A stretch of DNA of 57,545 bases from Clostridia bacterium (lineage in GTDB: Bacteria; Bacillota; Clostridia; Oscillospirales; QAKW01): contig JAFSHF010000008.1 of assembly GCA_017440465.1 (NCBI GenBank), positions 1 to 57,545 of the forward strand, written 5' to 3'. Positions 28,705-37,745 of the stretch are shown in pieces. Position 1 is the stretch's first letter. Each line of letters starts with the position of its first letter. A program made the translations under genes and the position numbers. The notes beneath the pieces were generated by a model that was given only the letters and a program-made list of their open reading frames with translations, made no database searches and was not told the origin of the DNA.

Positions 28705-29561
28705 TCAAAAATCGGGTTGTAGCAATCGGAGATTTCGACGGTGTCCATCGCGGGCATCAGGAGATTTTGCGCCAATTAGTCGCTTGGGCGAATGAATTGG
28801 ATGCAGAGCCGATGGTCATCTCCTTTATTGCAAATACCAAGGGGAAAAAGGTGATCACCTGCCCCGAAATCAAAGAATATTATATTCAGCAATGCGGGAT
28901 CGAGCAGGTGCGGTTTCTTTCCTTTGAGCAATGGAAGGATGTCTCTGCCGAGGACTTTGCAGAAAACTTTTTAAAGAAAGAGTGCGGAGTTGTCGGGGTG
29001 CTTTCGGGGGAGGACCTGCATTTCGGTCAAGGGCGGAGGGGCAATGAATTTACCCTTTTATCCCATGGCATTGCGGTGAAAAAGGCGGAGGATCAGAAGA
29101 TCGGCGAAAAGCGGATCAGTTCTTCCGCCATTCGCAGTTGGCTGGAGAAGGGCGATCTTGCCCGCGCCGAAGAAGCGTTAGGGCATCCCTTTGCCTTGAT
29201 GGGCAAGGTCTGCCGCGGCAAAGGCTTGGCGCATACCTTCGGGTTGCCGACGGTCAACATTTCCATCGTCGAAGAGCAGCAGTTGCTTCCTTTCGGTGTT
29301 TATGCCGCCCGCGCCGAGGGGCGGGGGCAATGCTGGAAGGCGGTTGCCAACATTGGGGTTCGACCGACGGTAGAGAACACCGATCACCCCAATGTGGAGG
29401 CGCATCTTTTGGAAGAAACGGAAGATTTATACGGCGAGATCTTGCGAATCGAGTTCAAGGCATTTTTGCGTGCCGAGAAGAAGTTTTGCAATACCGAAGA
29501 ATTATTTTTGCAGATCAAAAAGGATGGGGAACAAAGCAAGGAGGTACTTGAAGACCAATGA
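28701..29561 (+). CDS. ribF: bifunctional riboflavin kinase / FAD synthetase
   Basis: 286 residues. N-terminal FAD synthetase domain with GDFDGVHRGHQ (about residue 12) and SSSAIRSWLEKGD near 140; C-terminal riboflavin kinase domain with GKGLAHTFGLPTVNI near 175. Makes FMN and FAD from riboflavin. Slightly short of the usual 300-310 residues. Overlaps truB and the following lipoprotein gene by 4 nt each. Confidence 0.93.
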   Translation: MIKNRVVAIGDFDGVHRGHQEILRQLVAWANELDAEPMVISFIANTKGKKVITCPEIKEYYIQQCGIEQVRFLSFEQWKDVSAEDFAENFLKKECGVVGVLSGEDLHFGQGRRGNEFTLLSHGIAVKKAEDQKIGEKRISSSAIRSWLEKGDLARAEEALGHPFALMGKVCRGKGLAHTFGLPTVNISIVEEQQLLPFGVYAARAEGRGQCWKAVANIGVRPTVENTDHPNVEAHLLEETEDLYGEILRIEFKAFLRAEKKFCNTEELFLQIKKDGEQSKEVLEDQ

Positions 29562-30556
29562 GAAAAATCATCGCTTTATTGCTTTGCATCTCCCTTGCGG
29601 CAGGGGTTTCCGGCTGCAAAAAAGAAGAAAAAGCCCCTGCGCGGGAAGAAAGCGGCGGAACCGGCTACGGCACCGCCCGCTCCGGCGCATTGATCGAGCA
29701 GGATCTTTATTTCCTGCGCCCCTATACCGCGCGCGCGGCGGTGGAAGAAGCCTTGGGCAGTCCCCAGACCTTTGTTGTTTCTGCGGAGAACAGTTGCACC
29801 TATCGGCTTTCCAACGGGGAAGAATTAACCTTGAATTATACCGAATCCGATAAATTGGAATCGGCGCAATATAAAAATGCCGAGGGCAAGACGCAGGATC
29901 TGTTTTCTTACCTCGATTCCGTCGGGGTGATGAACTATGTGTCGGGCGAAGTCCCTGAACCCGAAAAGAATCCGGACGAAGAGAAGGAGCCGACACAGGA
30001 ACGACCTGAGCAGGAGCAAAGCGGCTATTTTTCCCAAAAGAAATACAGTTATGCCATGGCAGAGCAGATTCTCAAGGTGGGCGCCCTGCGGGAGACGGTG
30101 GTCTCGGCACTGGGCAAGCCCAACGACTTTGGCTCGGTGGATTATGCCAAGGATGGATACATTATTGATGTCTATCGGATGGACGATGGAAGCACCTTAT
30201 ATCTGGACTACGGCTATGCCCGCACCAAACTGCGCGCCGCACGTACTGAAAAAGGCGGCAAAGTGTCTTCTTATCTGGGCGAATGGGGTGCAGAGGAAAA
30301 ACCGGATGGGATCTATCGCGGCGATCGCAACCGCCATCTTTTCAATTCCTTGAAAAAGAATGCCAAGCCCTCCGAGATCTATAGCCGCTTCGGCGCGCCC
30401 GATTGGTTGGAGGGCAATGCCGATCATTATCGGGATGCCTATCTCTTGCAGGACGGCTCGGTATTGTATTTGGATTTCGGCGATGGGCATTCTCTGCTGA
30501 CTGCCGCTTCCGTTACGAAATTTGACGGTGGGATCACACCGATTCAGTTGAGGTAA
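29558..30556 (+). CDS. lipoprotein with three SmpA/BamE-like repeats (unknown)
   Basis: 332 residues. Signal peptide with lipobox VSGC (Cys20), so membrane-anchored outside the cell. After an acidic/proline-rich stretch (about 130-150) three related units appear (about 45-110, 165-235, 255-325). Each has A..LG.P or similar, then Y.L/M.DG..L.L.Y, then L..A, which recalls the SmpA/OmlA fold. No enzyme motif. Start overlaps ribF by 4 nt, so it is translated with the operon although unrelated to translation. Confidence 0.72.
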   Translation: MRKIIALLLCISLAAGVSGCKKEEKAPAREESGGTGYGTARSGALIEQDLYFLRPYTARAAVEEALGSPQTFVVSAENSCTYRLSNGEELTLNYTESDKLESAQYKNAEGKTQDLFSYLDSVGVMNYVSGEVPEPEKNPDEEKEPTQERPEQEQSGYFSQKKYSYAMAEQILKVGALRETVVSALGKPNDFGSVDYAKDGYIIDVYRMDDGSTLYLDYGYARTKLRAARTEKGGKVSSYLGEWGAEEKPDGIYRGDRNRHLFNSLKKNAKPSEIYSRFGAPDWLEGNADHYRDAYLLQDGSVLYLDFGDGHSLLTAASVTKFDGGITPIQLR

Positions 30557-30562
30557 AAAACG

Positions 30563-31081
30563 ATGAAAAAGCGTTTGATCGCAATCTTAATATTGATAAT
30601 GATGCTTGCTTGCCTTGCCTCCTGCCGTTCCGCGCGGGCAGATTTGAAGTTTTATGTTTTGAAAAAGGCAGACGTGGCTGAAAATATGGCGGATTCCGCC
30701 CTTTTGGCGGCCGCCAAACGCGATGGGCGGGTTGCCTTCACCGGGGAGGATCTGCGGGGCTGGTATTGGCCCGATCATCAGGTGCTGCTGCGGGATCTTT
30801 CGGTCTACGGCGGCGCGGAAGAGGGCGGTAGCAAGCTGTTTCAGGCGCAGGCAGGCGATATATTCGTTTTGGTGCTGGGCAACCGCATCCTCTATAGCGG
30901 TGGCTTTGCTTCGGAGGAGGAAACCTTGGGCAACACCAAAGAGATCTATATCGAGGACGGCACCGCCGATAATTTTGCGGTGGTCTGCCGCAATGAATAT
31001 GAAGCGGAGCAAGATCCCCGCAATGTGACAGCACTTTATGACTATCTGGCAGAGTATGATCTGCTCTCCGGTGTAAAGTAA
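30563..31081 (+). CDS. small lipoprotein of unknown function
   Basis: 172 residues with a signal peptide and lipobox LASC (Cys21). The mature part shows an FYVLKKADVAENM-like strand-helix pattern and an acidic C-terminal half; I recognise no family. Six bases after the preceding lipoprotein gene, so co-transcribed and possibly acting with it at the cell surface. Confidence 0.7.
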   Translation: MKKRLIAILILIMMLACLASCRSARADLKFYVLKKADVAENMADSALLAAAKRDGRVAFTGEDLRGWYWPDHQVLLRDLSVYGGAEEGGSKLFQAQAGDIFVLVLGNRILYSGGFASEEETLGNTKEIYIEDGTADNFAVVCRNEYEAEQDPRNVTALYDYLAEYDLLSGVK

Positions 31082-31127
31082 TCTAAAGGCAAACTGTTTT
31101 GTGTTTTTATGTAAAGGAGGGTGAATA

Positions 31128-33002
31128 ATGGCACCACCACCGCATGGTCCCGGCGGGCGTATTCCCGGCGGGCGCGGTCCGCGGCATGAGCTGACCGCCG
31201 AAGAAAAAAAGAATATGCCCAAAATTACCCCCGCGTTCTTAAAGCGGATTTTGGCCTGGCTCAAACCCTATCGGTTGCAGTTGGTGTTGGTATTGCTCTG
31301 TATTGCGGTTTCGGGCGTTTTGGCGATCGTTCCTTCGCTGTTGACCGGTCAGATGATCGACCAAGGCTTATATCATAAGGACGTTCCCTTATTGATCAAA
31401 TTGGCGTTGCTTTCGTTGGCGGTGTTGATCGGCTCCAGCCTCGTTTCCATCGGGGAAGTGTATTTGACCACCTGGATCGGTCAGCACGTTACATATGATA
31501 TGCGCAATAAGATGTATGCCCATCTGCAAAAGATGGACCATCGCTTTTTTACCGCCAATCTGCAGGGGGATATCATCACCCGTATGACCGAAGATATCGG
31601 CGGGGTGCAGGCGGTGTTATCTTCCACCTTTTTAAATGTTTTCAGCAATGTGGCCACCGTGGTGATCGTTTTGGTCACGCTGTTCCAAAAAAGCTGGGTC
31701 TTGGCATTGGTGGGCATCGCCATCGTTCCCTTTTTGGTCCTGCCTACCCGCTCGGTGGGCAAACGCCGCTGGAAGATTGCGGAGCAGACCCAAAAACAGC
31801 GGGATAAATCCAACCAGATCTTGCACGAAACCTTAAGCGTCAGCGGTCAACTGTTGGTAAAATTATTCACCAACGAGGAGCGGGAATACGACGCCTATCG
31901 CAAGGTCAATAAGGAAACCACCCGCCTGGCGATCAAAGAGCGGTTGATGGGAATGTGGTTTTGGCGGTCGATGCACGTCCTGCGTGGGATGGGACCCTTG
32001 CTCATCTATGTCATTGCGGGGATGCTGATGGTAAAAAACGACAGCATCTCGGTCGGCGATGTTACCGTGATGGTAGCGTTGCTCAATCGGCTGTATCAGC
32101 CCATCGACCAACTGCTGAATGTGCAGGTGGATGTCATCCGTTCGATGGCATTGTTTACCCGTATTTTTGAATATTTTGATCTCAAGCCTGCGGTGGAGGA
32201 CGCCCCCGACGGCTATGCCCCCGAAGAGGTCAAAGGAGATGTGGCATTCCGTGGGGTCGGATTTTCCTATAGCTCCGAAATGCCGCTGTTGGAGGGTGTG
32301 GAGTTCCGCGCCGACGCGGGTAAGACGATTGCCATTGTCGGTGCCAGCGGCAGCGGTAAATCCACCTTGGTGAATTTGATCCCCCGCCTGTTTGATGTCT
32401 TGGAGGGGGAAGTGTCGCTGGACGGTGTGGACGTTCGCCGTTGGCAGCTCAAAGCATTGCGGCGCAACATCGCCGTTGTCACGCAAGAGACCTATCTTTT
32501 TAATGATACCGTGCGCGCCAATCTGCTTTATGCCAAGCCCGATGCCTCTCAAGAGGAATTGGAGCAGGCGTGCAGGGATGCCAATATCCATGATTTTATC
32601 GTCAGTCTGCCCCAAGGGTACGATACCGAGGTGGGCAACCGCGGATTTAAGCTTTCGGGCGGCGAGAAGCAACGCCTTTCCATCGCCCGCGCGATCTTGA
32701 AAAATCCCAAGGTCTTGATTTTGGACGAAGCGACTTCGTCCTTAGACTCCATCTCCGAAAGCCTGATCCAAGAGGCGATCGGGCCGTTGCTGGAGGGGCG
32801 GACCTCCATCGTCATCGCCCATCGGCTGACCACCATTTTGGCGGCGGATGAAATCTTGGTGATGGAAAAGGGCAAGATCGTGGAACGCGGGCGGCACGAA
32901 GAATTGGTAGAGACCAACGGTGTCTACCGCGAATTATATGAGACCCAATTCCGCTATGCGCTGGATGATTACGAGCGCAGAAAGCAGGAGGCGGAAGAAT
33001 AA
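31128..33002 (+). CDS. ABC exporter half-transporter (MsbA/LmrA-like)
   Basis: 624 residues. A Gly/Pro-rich N-terminus (about 1-20) precedes a six-helix type I exporter domain (about 37-330) and a complete nucleotide-binding domain: Walker A GASGSGKSTL near 405, signature LSGGEKQRL near 507, Walker B LILDEATSSLD near 532, H-loop IAHRLTT near 564. All catalytic residues are canonical, so a homodimer is likely. AAAGGAGG precedes the ATG. Exports hydrophobic compounds, lipids or peptides in relatives; substrate unknown. Confidence 0.92.
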   Translation: MAPPPHGPGGRIPGGRGPRHELTAEEKKNMPKITPAFLKRILAWLKPYRLQLVLVLLCIAVSGVLAIVPSLLTGQMIDQGLYHKDVPLLIKLALLSLAVLIGSSLVSIGEVYLTTWIGQHVTYDMRNKMYAHLQKMDHRFFTANLQGDIITRMTEDIGGVQAVLSSTFLNVFSNVATVVIVLVTLFQKSWVLALVGIAIVPFLVLPTRSVGKRRWKIAEQTQKQRDKSNQILHETLSVSGQLLVKLFTNEEREYDAYRKVNKETTRLAIKERLMGMWFWRSMHVLRGMGPLLIYVIAGMLMVKNDSISVGDVTVMVALLNRLYQPIDQLLNVQVDVIRSMALFTRIFEYFDLKPAVEDAPDGYAPEEVKGDVAFRGVGFSYSSEMPLLEGVEFRADAGKTIAIVGASGSGKSTLVNLIPRLFDVLEGEVSLDGVDVRRWQLKALRRNIAVVTQETYLFNDTVRANLLYAKPDASQEELEQACRDANIHDFIVSLPQGYDTEVGNRGFKLSGGEKQRLSIARAILKNPKVLILDEATSSLDSISESLIQEAIGPLLEGRTSIVIAHRLTTILAADEILVMEKGKIVERGRHEELVETNGVYRELYETQFRYALDDYERRKQEAEE

Positions 33003-33033
33003 GAACAGACTGTAAAAATCTCTTTATAAGGGT

Positions 33034-33062
33034 TGTTATTTTTAAATCGGTTTGCTATAATA
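33034..33062 (+). promoter_or_regulatory. promoter of the heterodimeric ABC exporter
   Basis: TTGTTA (33034-33039), 17 bp, TATAAT (33057-33062). Confidence 0.75.
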
Positions 33063-33064
33063 TA

Positions 33065-33098
33065 AAGGCAAATAATTCTGAGGAATTATTTGCCTTTA
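33065..33098 (+). terminator. 15-bp hairpin at the transcription start (terminator or operator)
   Basis: Perfect stem AAAGGCAAATAATTC / GAATTATTTGCCTTT with a TGAG loop, then ATTTATT. It begins three bases after the -10 box, so the predicted start site lies inside its 5' arm. It could end transcription of the upstream ABC gene, be a repressor operator over +1, or form a 5'-terminal RNA hairpin. Confidence 0.7.
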
Positions 33099-33129
33099 TT
33101 TATTCCTATCAATACTTCGGAGGAAAGCA

Positions 33130-34872
33130 ATGTTAAAACGTTTAGCGGGTTGCATCCGCGAATATAAGCTTGCTTCGATTCTTTCTCCCGTCATTGTGAT
33201 GCTGGAGGTTGTGATCGAATGTATCATTCCGTTTATCACCGCGGAGCTGGTCAATTCCATCGCGGAAGGTTGCGAAATGAGTACCATTTATAAGTATGGC
33301 GGAATGCTGCTGGTGATGGCGGCCCTTTCCCTCACCTGCGGGGTGTTGGCGGGGCATTATTGCGCCACCGCCGCCTGCGGCTTTGCCAAAAATCTGCGCC
33401 GCGATCTTTTCCATAAGGTGCAGGAGTTTTCCTTTGGGAATATCGACCGTTTTTCCACCTCCAGCCTGGTCACCCGCCTGACCACCGATGTGGGCAATGT
33501 GCAGATGTCCTTTATGATGCTGGTCCGCACCGCCTTCCGCGCCCCCTTCATGATGATCTTTGCCTTCACCATGGCGTTCATTATGGGCGGCAAGATGGCT
33601 TGGATCTTTGCGGTGGTGATCCCTATTCTGGGCTTTGGCTTATTGATGATCGCCCGCTCGGCGATGCCCATCTTCCGCAAGGTCTTTAAGAAATATGATG
33701 CGCTGAATAATTCGGTGCAGGAAAATATCCAAGGGATGCGAGTGGTCAAGGCCTATGTCCGCGAGGAGCGGGAATGCGAAAAATTCAATGCCGCTTCCGA
33801 AGATGTGGCAAAGGATTTCACCCGCGCCGAAAAGATTTTGGCGCTTAATAATCCGTTGATGCAATTTTGTATGAATTTGAATATGGTCGTCATCATCTTC
33901 TTCGGATCGCAGTTGATCGTCCGTACCGGCGGAGCGGAGTTCAACGTAGGGCAGTTTTCGGCATTGCTCACTTATGGAGTTCAAGTCCTGATGAGCTTGA
34001 TGATGCTTTCGATGATCTTCGTTATGCTGACGATGTCGGCAGAATCTGCCCGCCGTATTGTGGAGGTGCTGGACGAAGAAAGCTTGATCCAAAACCCCGA
34101 AGATCCCATTCTGCAGGTGCCGGACGGCAGTCTGCAATTTGAGGATGTCAGCTTCAAGTATTCCGAAAAGGCGGAGCAGTATGCTCTGCAGAATATCAAT
34201 CTTTCCATCCCTTCGGGTGCCACGGTGGGCATCATCGGCGGAACCGGCAGCAGTAAGACCACCTTGGTGCAGCTGATCTCCCGCCTTTACGATGCGTCCT
34301 GCGGCAGTGTGAAGGTCGGCGGCATCGATGTCCGCAACTATGACCTGAAAACCCTGCGGGACGAAGTTGCGGTGGTGCTGCAAAAGAATGTTCTCTTTTC
34401 CGGCTCCATCAAGGAAAATCTGCGCTGGGGCGATGCCGATGCCACCGATGAGCAGTTGGTCCACGCCTGCAAGCTGGCGTGTGCCCATGAGTTTATTACC
34501 CAATTCCCCGATGGGTATGATACCCATATTGAGCAGGGCGGAACCAATGTTTCGGGCGGTCAAAAGCAGCGGCTTTGTATTGCCCGCGCACTGCTTAAAA
34601 AGCCTAAGATTTTGATTTTGGATGATTCCACCAGCGCGGTGGATACCCATACCGATGCGATGATCCGCAAGGCGTTCCGCGAAGAGATCCCCAATACCAC
34701 CAAGCTGATCATCGCCCAGCGCATCTCTTCGGTGGAGGATGCCGATCTCATTTTGGTGATGAACGGCGGAAGGATCGACGATGTCGGTACCCACCAAGAA
34801 CTCTTGGCGCGCAACGAGATCTATCAGGAAGTATACCATTCGCAGACCAAAGGGGGTGGGGAAGATGCCTAA
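33130..34872 (+). CDS. ABC exporter subunit with degenerate ATP site
   Basis: 580 residues: type I exporter membrane domain (about 1-320) and NBD. Walker A is GGTGSSKTTL (about 368-377), the Walker B end reads LILDDSTSAVD, with Asp where the catalytic Glu should be, and the H-loop reads IAQRISS, with Gln instead of His (near 529). The signature VSGGQKQRL is intact. These are the marks of the degenerate-site partner in heterodimers such as TM287/288, LmrCD or BmrCD. Overlaps the next gene by 8 nt, which encodes the canonical half. Likely a drug or peptide exporter. Confidence 0.92.
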   Translation: MLKRLAGCIREYKLASILSPVIVMLEVVIECIIPFITAELVNSIAEGCEMSTIYKYGGMLLVMAALSLTCGVLAGHYCATAACGFAKNLRRDLFHKVQEFSFGNIDRFSTSSLVTRLTTDVGNVQMSFMMLVRTAFRAPFMMIFAFTMAFIMGGKMAWIFAVVIPILGFGLLMIARSAMPIFRKVFKKYDALNNSVQENIQGMRVVKAYVREERECEKFNAASEDVAKDFTRAEKILALNNPLMQFCMNLNMVVIIFFGSQLIVRTGGAEFNVGQFSALLTYGVQVLMSLMMLSMIFVMLTMSAESARRIVEVLDEESLIQNPEDPILQVPDGSLQFEDVSFKYSEKAEQYALQNINLSIPSGATVGIIGGTGSSKTTLVQLISRLYDASCGSVKVGGIDVRNYDLKTLRDEVAVVLQKNVLFSGSIKENLRWGDADATDEQLVHACKLACAHEFITQFPDGYDTHIEQGGTNVSGGQKQRLCIARALLKKPKILILDDSTSAVDTHTDAMIRKAFREEIPNTTKLIIAQRISSVEDADLILVMNGGRIDDVGTHQELLARNEIYQEVYHSQTKGGGEDA

Positions 34873-36805
34873 GAAGATCGATACCCGCCCGCCCATCAAG
34901 GTCCCCAAGGGCACCTTGATGCGCGTGGTCAAACTGTTGTTTAAGGACTATCCCTTGCACCTTTCGGTAGTGGCTGTTTGCTTGCTGATCTCGGCGGTTT
35001 CCGCCACCCTGCCCTCGCTCTTTATGAACCAAACCATCAAGCTGATCGAGCAAGGCTTGGCGATCGGCAAAGAGGCCGGTTGGGAGGCAGGTCTTCAAGC
35101 GGTGGCAGGGGATATCACCCGCCTGACGCTGATTTTGATCTGCGTCTACGCAGTCGCGCTCACCTGCTCGGTTACCTATAATCGCCTGATGGCGATCGTC
35201 ACCCAAGGTTTTTTGCATAAGATGCGGGTGCGGATGTTCGGCAGTATGCAGCGGTTGCCGTTGCGCTATTTCGATAGCCATACCCACGGCGATATTATGA
35301 GCCATTATACCAACGATATCGATACCCTGCGGCAGTTGGTTTCCCAAAGCCTGCCCAACCTGCTCAACGCGATCGTCATTATTACAATGTGTGTATCCAT
35401 TCTGTCTTATTACAGTTTATGGATGTTTATGGTCGTGTTGCTGGGGGTGGCGGCAATGTTTACCGTCACCAAGACAGTGGGTGGCAACAGCGCCCGCTAC
35501 TTTGTCCGTCAGCAGCAATCGATGGGTAAGGTGGAAGGCTTTGTGGAGGAGATGATGACCGGCCAGAAGGTCGTTCAGGTCTTTAACCACGAAGAGCAGA
35601 CCAAAGCCGATTTCGACGGTCTGAATGAGCAACTGTTCAAGGACGCGGAAAGCGCCAACCGATTTGCTAATATTCTGATGCCCATTCTGGGCAATATCGG
35701 CAACATTATGTATGTTGCCGTCGCTGTCGCCGGCGGTGCGCTGATGATCTTAAAGGTCCCCAATCTTTCGCTGGCAGGCTATGGCGCGCCCTTGACCATT
35801 GCGGCGGTGGTGCCGTTTATCAATATGACCCGCCAATTCTGTGCCAATATCTCCCAAATTTCCCAGCAGGTCAATGCGGTGGTGATGGCGCAGGCAGGTG
35901 CCGCGCGGCTGTTTGCTTTGATGGATCAGCAGCCCGAGACGGATGAAGGCTATGTCAAATTGGTCAACTGCCGCGAAGAAAACGGTGAGATTATCGAATG
36001 TGCCGAGCGGACAGGGATGTGGGCTTGGAAACACCCTCATCAGGCGGAAGGCACCGTCACCTATACCAAGTTGGCAGGTGATGTGGTGCTGGACCACGTG
36101 GATTTCGGCTATGTGCCCGAAAAGATGGTGCTCCATGATGTCACCCTCTATGCCGAGCCCGGGCAGAAGGTCGCCTTTGTCGGTGCCACCGGCGCAGGCA
36201 AGACCACCATTACCAATCTGATCAACCGTTTTTATGACATTGCTGACGGAAAGATCCGTTACGATGGCATCAATATCAATAAGATCCAAAAAAGCGATCT
36301 CCGCCGCTCTCTCGGCGTGATCCTGCAGGATACCAATCTCTTTACAGGGACGGTAATGGATAACATCCGCTACGGCAAATTGGATGCCACCGATGAAGAA
36401 TGTATCCAAGCGGCGAAATTGGCCAATGCCGATGATTTCATCCGCCGCTTGCCCGAAGGGTATCAGACCATGCTGACCGCCAACGGCGCCAACCTTTCCC
36501 AAGGCCAGCGGCAGTTGCTTTCCATCGCCCGCGCCGCGGTGGCCGATCCTCCGGTCATGATTATGGACGAAGCCACTTCTTCCATCGATACCCGCACCGA
36601 AGCCTTGGTGCAAAAGGGAATGGATCGATTGATGAAGGGCCGAACCGTTTTCGTCATTGCCCACCGCTTGTCCACCGTCCGTAATGCCGACGTCATTATG
36701 GTGTTGGAGCAAGGGCGGATCATCGAGCGTGGTAACCACGAAAAGTTGATTGCAGAAAAAGGAAAATATTATCAGCTTTACACCGGCGCCTTCGAATTGG
36801 AGTAA
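34865..36805 (+). CDS. ABC exporter subunit, catalytic partner
   Basis: 646 residues. The ATG at 34865 lies within the previous gene's end, with GGGTGGGG upstream; earlier in-frame codons are rejected. Six-helix domain, then an insert of about 45 residues (REENGEIIECAERTGMWAWK, roughly 375-395) before the NBD, typical of the TM288-type partner. Walker A GATGAGKTT (near 440), signature LSQGQRQLL, Walker B MIMDEATSSID with Glu, H-loop IAHRLST. It supplies the catalytically complete residues of the heterodimer. Confidence 0.92.
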   Translation: MPKKIDTRPPIKVPKGTLMRVVKLLFKDYPLHLSVVAVCLLISAVSATLPSLFMNQTIKLIEQGLAIGKEAGWEAGLQAVAGDITRLTLILICVYAVALTCSVTYNRLMAIVTQGFLHKMRVRMFGSMQRLPLRYFDSHTHGDIMSHYTNDIDTLRQLVSQSLPNLLNAIVIITMCVSILSYYSLWMFMVVLLGVAAMFTVTKTVGGNSARYFVRQQQSMGKVEGFVEEMMTGQKVVQVFNHEEQTKADFDGLNEQLFKDAESANRFANILMPILGNIGNIMYVAVAVAGGALMILKVPNLSLAGYGAPLTIAAVVPFINMTRQFCANISQISQQVNAVVMAQAGAARLFALMDQQPETDEGYVKLVNCREENGEIIECAERTGMWAWKHPHQAEGTVTYTKLAGDVVLDHVDFGYVPEKMVLHDVTLYAEPGQKVAFVGATGAGKTTITNLINRFYDIADGKIRYDGININKIQKSDLRRSLGVILQDTNLFTGTVMDNIRYGKLDATDEECIQAAKLANADDFIRRLPEGYQTMLTANGANLSQGQRQLLSIARAAVADPPVMIMDEATSSIDTRTEALVQKGMDRLMKGRTVFVIAHRLSTVRNADVIMVLEQGRIIERGNHEKLIAEKGKYYQLYTGAFELE

Positions 36806-36840
36806 GACCGTTGAAATTGGCGAAGACCGACAAGATAAGG

Positions 36841-36872
36841 AAAGAACCTGCTTTTTAGCAGGTTCTTTTTTT
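36841..36872 (+). terminator. terminator of the ABC exporter operon
   Basis: Stem AAAGAACCTGC / GCAGGTTCTTT with loop TTTTTA and a run of T. Confidence 0.92.
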
Positions 36873-36881
36873 ATGTCTTCC

Positions 36882-36960
36882 CGTCGGTTTGACCGCTCGG
36901 CGTATCGATATACGCCGTCGGGATCACCCCAACGAGATCTTCATCCAATTTGAACGGTCT
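36882..36960. repeat. hairpin element, copy 2
   Basis: Inner stem CGGCGTAT / ATACGCCG with loop CGAT (about 36898-36917), followed by GTCGG; outer arms GACCG / CGGTC. On the reverse strand it aligns with copies 1 and 3 over CGACGGCGTATRTCGATACG. Weaker outer pairing than the other copies. Confidence 0.7.
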
Positions 36961-36966
36961 TTAATC

Positions 36967-36999
36967 TTATATGTGAAAATTATGTAAGTCAAAATATGA
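36967..36999 (+). promoter_or_regulatory. 11-bp-phased repeats upstream of the two-component operon
   Basis: TTATATGTGAAAATTATGTAA (36967-36987) holds TGTGAA-N5-TGTAAG, half-sites one helical turn apart, as bound by OmpR-family regulators. A related site precedes the ABC operon at 38775. Autoregulation is inferred. Confidence 0.45.
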
Positions 37000-37016
37000 A
37001 GATTTTATAGGTTTCG

Positions 37017-37045
37017 TTGCCAAGCAGAGCGGGGTATGGTAAAAT
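37017..37045 (+). promoter_or_regulatory. promoter of the two-component operon
   Basis: TTGCCA (37017-37022), 17 bp, TAAAAT (37040-37045), about 25 bp before the regulator's ATG. Confidence 0.65.
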
Positions 37046-37069
37046 AAAAAGCAAAGGAGATGAAAAAGG

Positions 37070-37744
37070 ATGGCAAAGATTCTATTGGTAGAGGATGATG
37101 AGAGCATCGTTCGCTTTCTTTCGGCGTTTTTGGCGGAAGAGGGCTTTGAGATAAGGAGTGCAGCGGGGCGGGAAGGTGCGCTGGCGCATTGTGCAAAGGA
37201 ATCCTTTGATCTGGTCCTGCTGGATATTTCCTTGGCCGATGGGAATGGCTTTTCCCTTTGCTCCGAACTTAAAAAGCAATTTGGTGTTTCGGTAATTTTT
37301 CTTTCTGCCAGCGGCGATGAATTCAGCGTGGTGACCGGTCTGGAATTGGGGGCTGAAGATTATATCAATAAGCCCTTTCGCCCGCGGGAATTGGTTTCCA
37401 GAATTCGTAATGTTCTGCGCCGCAATCGGCGGGGCAGCAGTCTTTTGGAATTGGGAGAGATTCGCGTGGATCCCGAAAAAGCGCTGGTGACCAAAGCGGG
37501 CGAAGAACTTTATCTTTCGGCGCTGGAATATCGGCTGCTGTTGATGTTTATGAATAACAAAGGCGCGGTACTATCCCGCGCTCGTATTCTGGAAGAACTT
37601 TGGGATCTGGCGGGGGACTATGTAAATGATAATACCTTGACAGTCTATATCAAGCGTCTGCGGGATAAGATCGAAGAGGATCCCCAATCCCCGAAGTTGA
37701 TCCGCACCGTACGGGGAATGGGCTATCGTGCCGAGGTGGAATAA
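37070..37744 (+). CDS. OmpR/PhoB-family response regulator
   Basis: 224 residues. Receiver domain with acidic pocket E8/D9/D10, phosphoacceptor D52 and K101 in NKPFRPREL; winged-helix domain (about 125-222) ending in VYIKRLRDKI and TVRGMGYRAEV. One base before the histidine kinase gene. The kinase is a small membrane-sensing type and an FtsX-type ABC transporter follows, so a BceRS-like envelope-stress or antimicrobial-peptide response is likely. Confidence 0.92.
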   Translation: MAKILLVEDDESIVRFLSAFLAEEGFEIRSAAGREGALAHCAKESFDLVLLDISLADGNGFSLCSELKKQFGVSVIFLSASGDEFSVVTGLELGAEDYINKPFRPRELVSRIRNVLRRNRRGSSLLELGEIRVDPEKALVTKAGEELYLSALEYRLLLMFMNNKGAVLSRARILEELWDLAGDYVNDNTLTVYIKRLRDKIEEDPQSPKLIRTVRGMGYRAEVE

Positions 37745-37745
37745 A

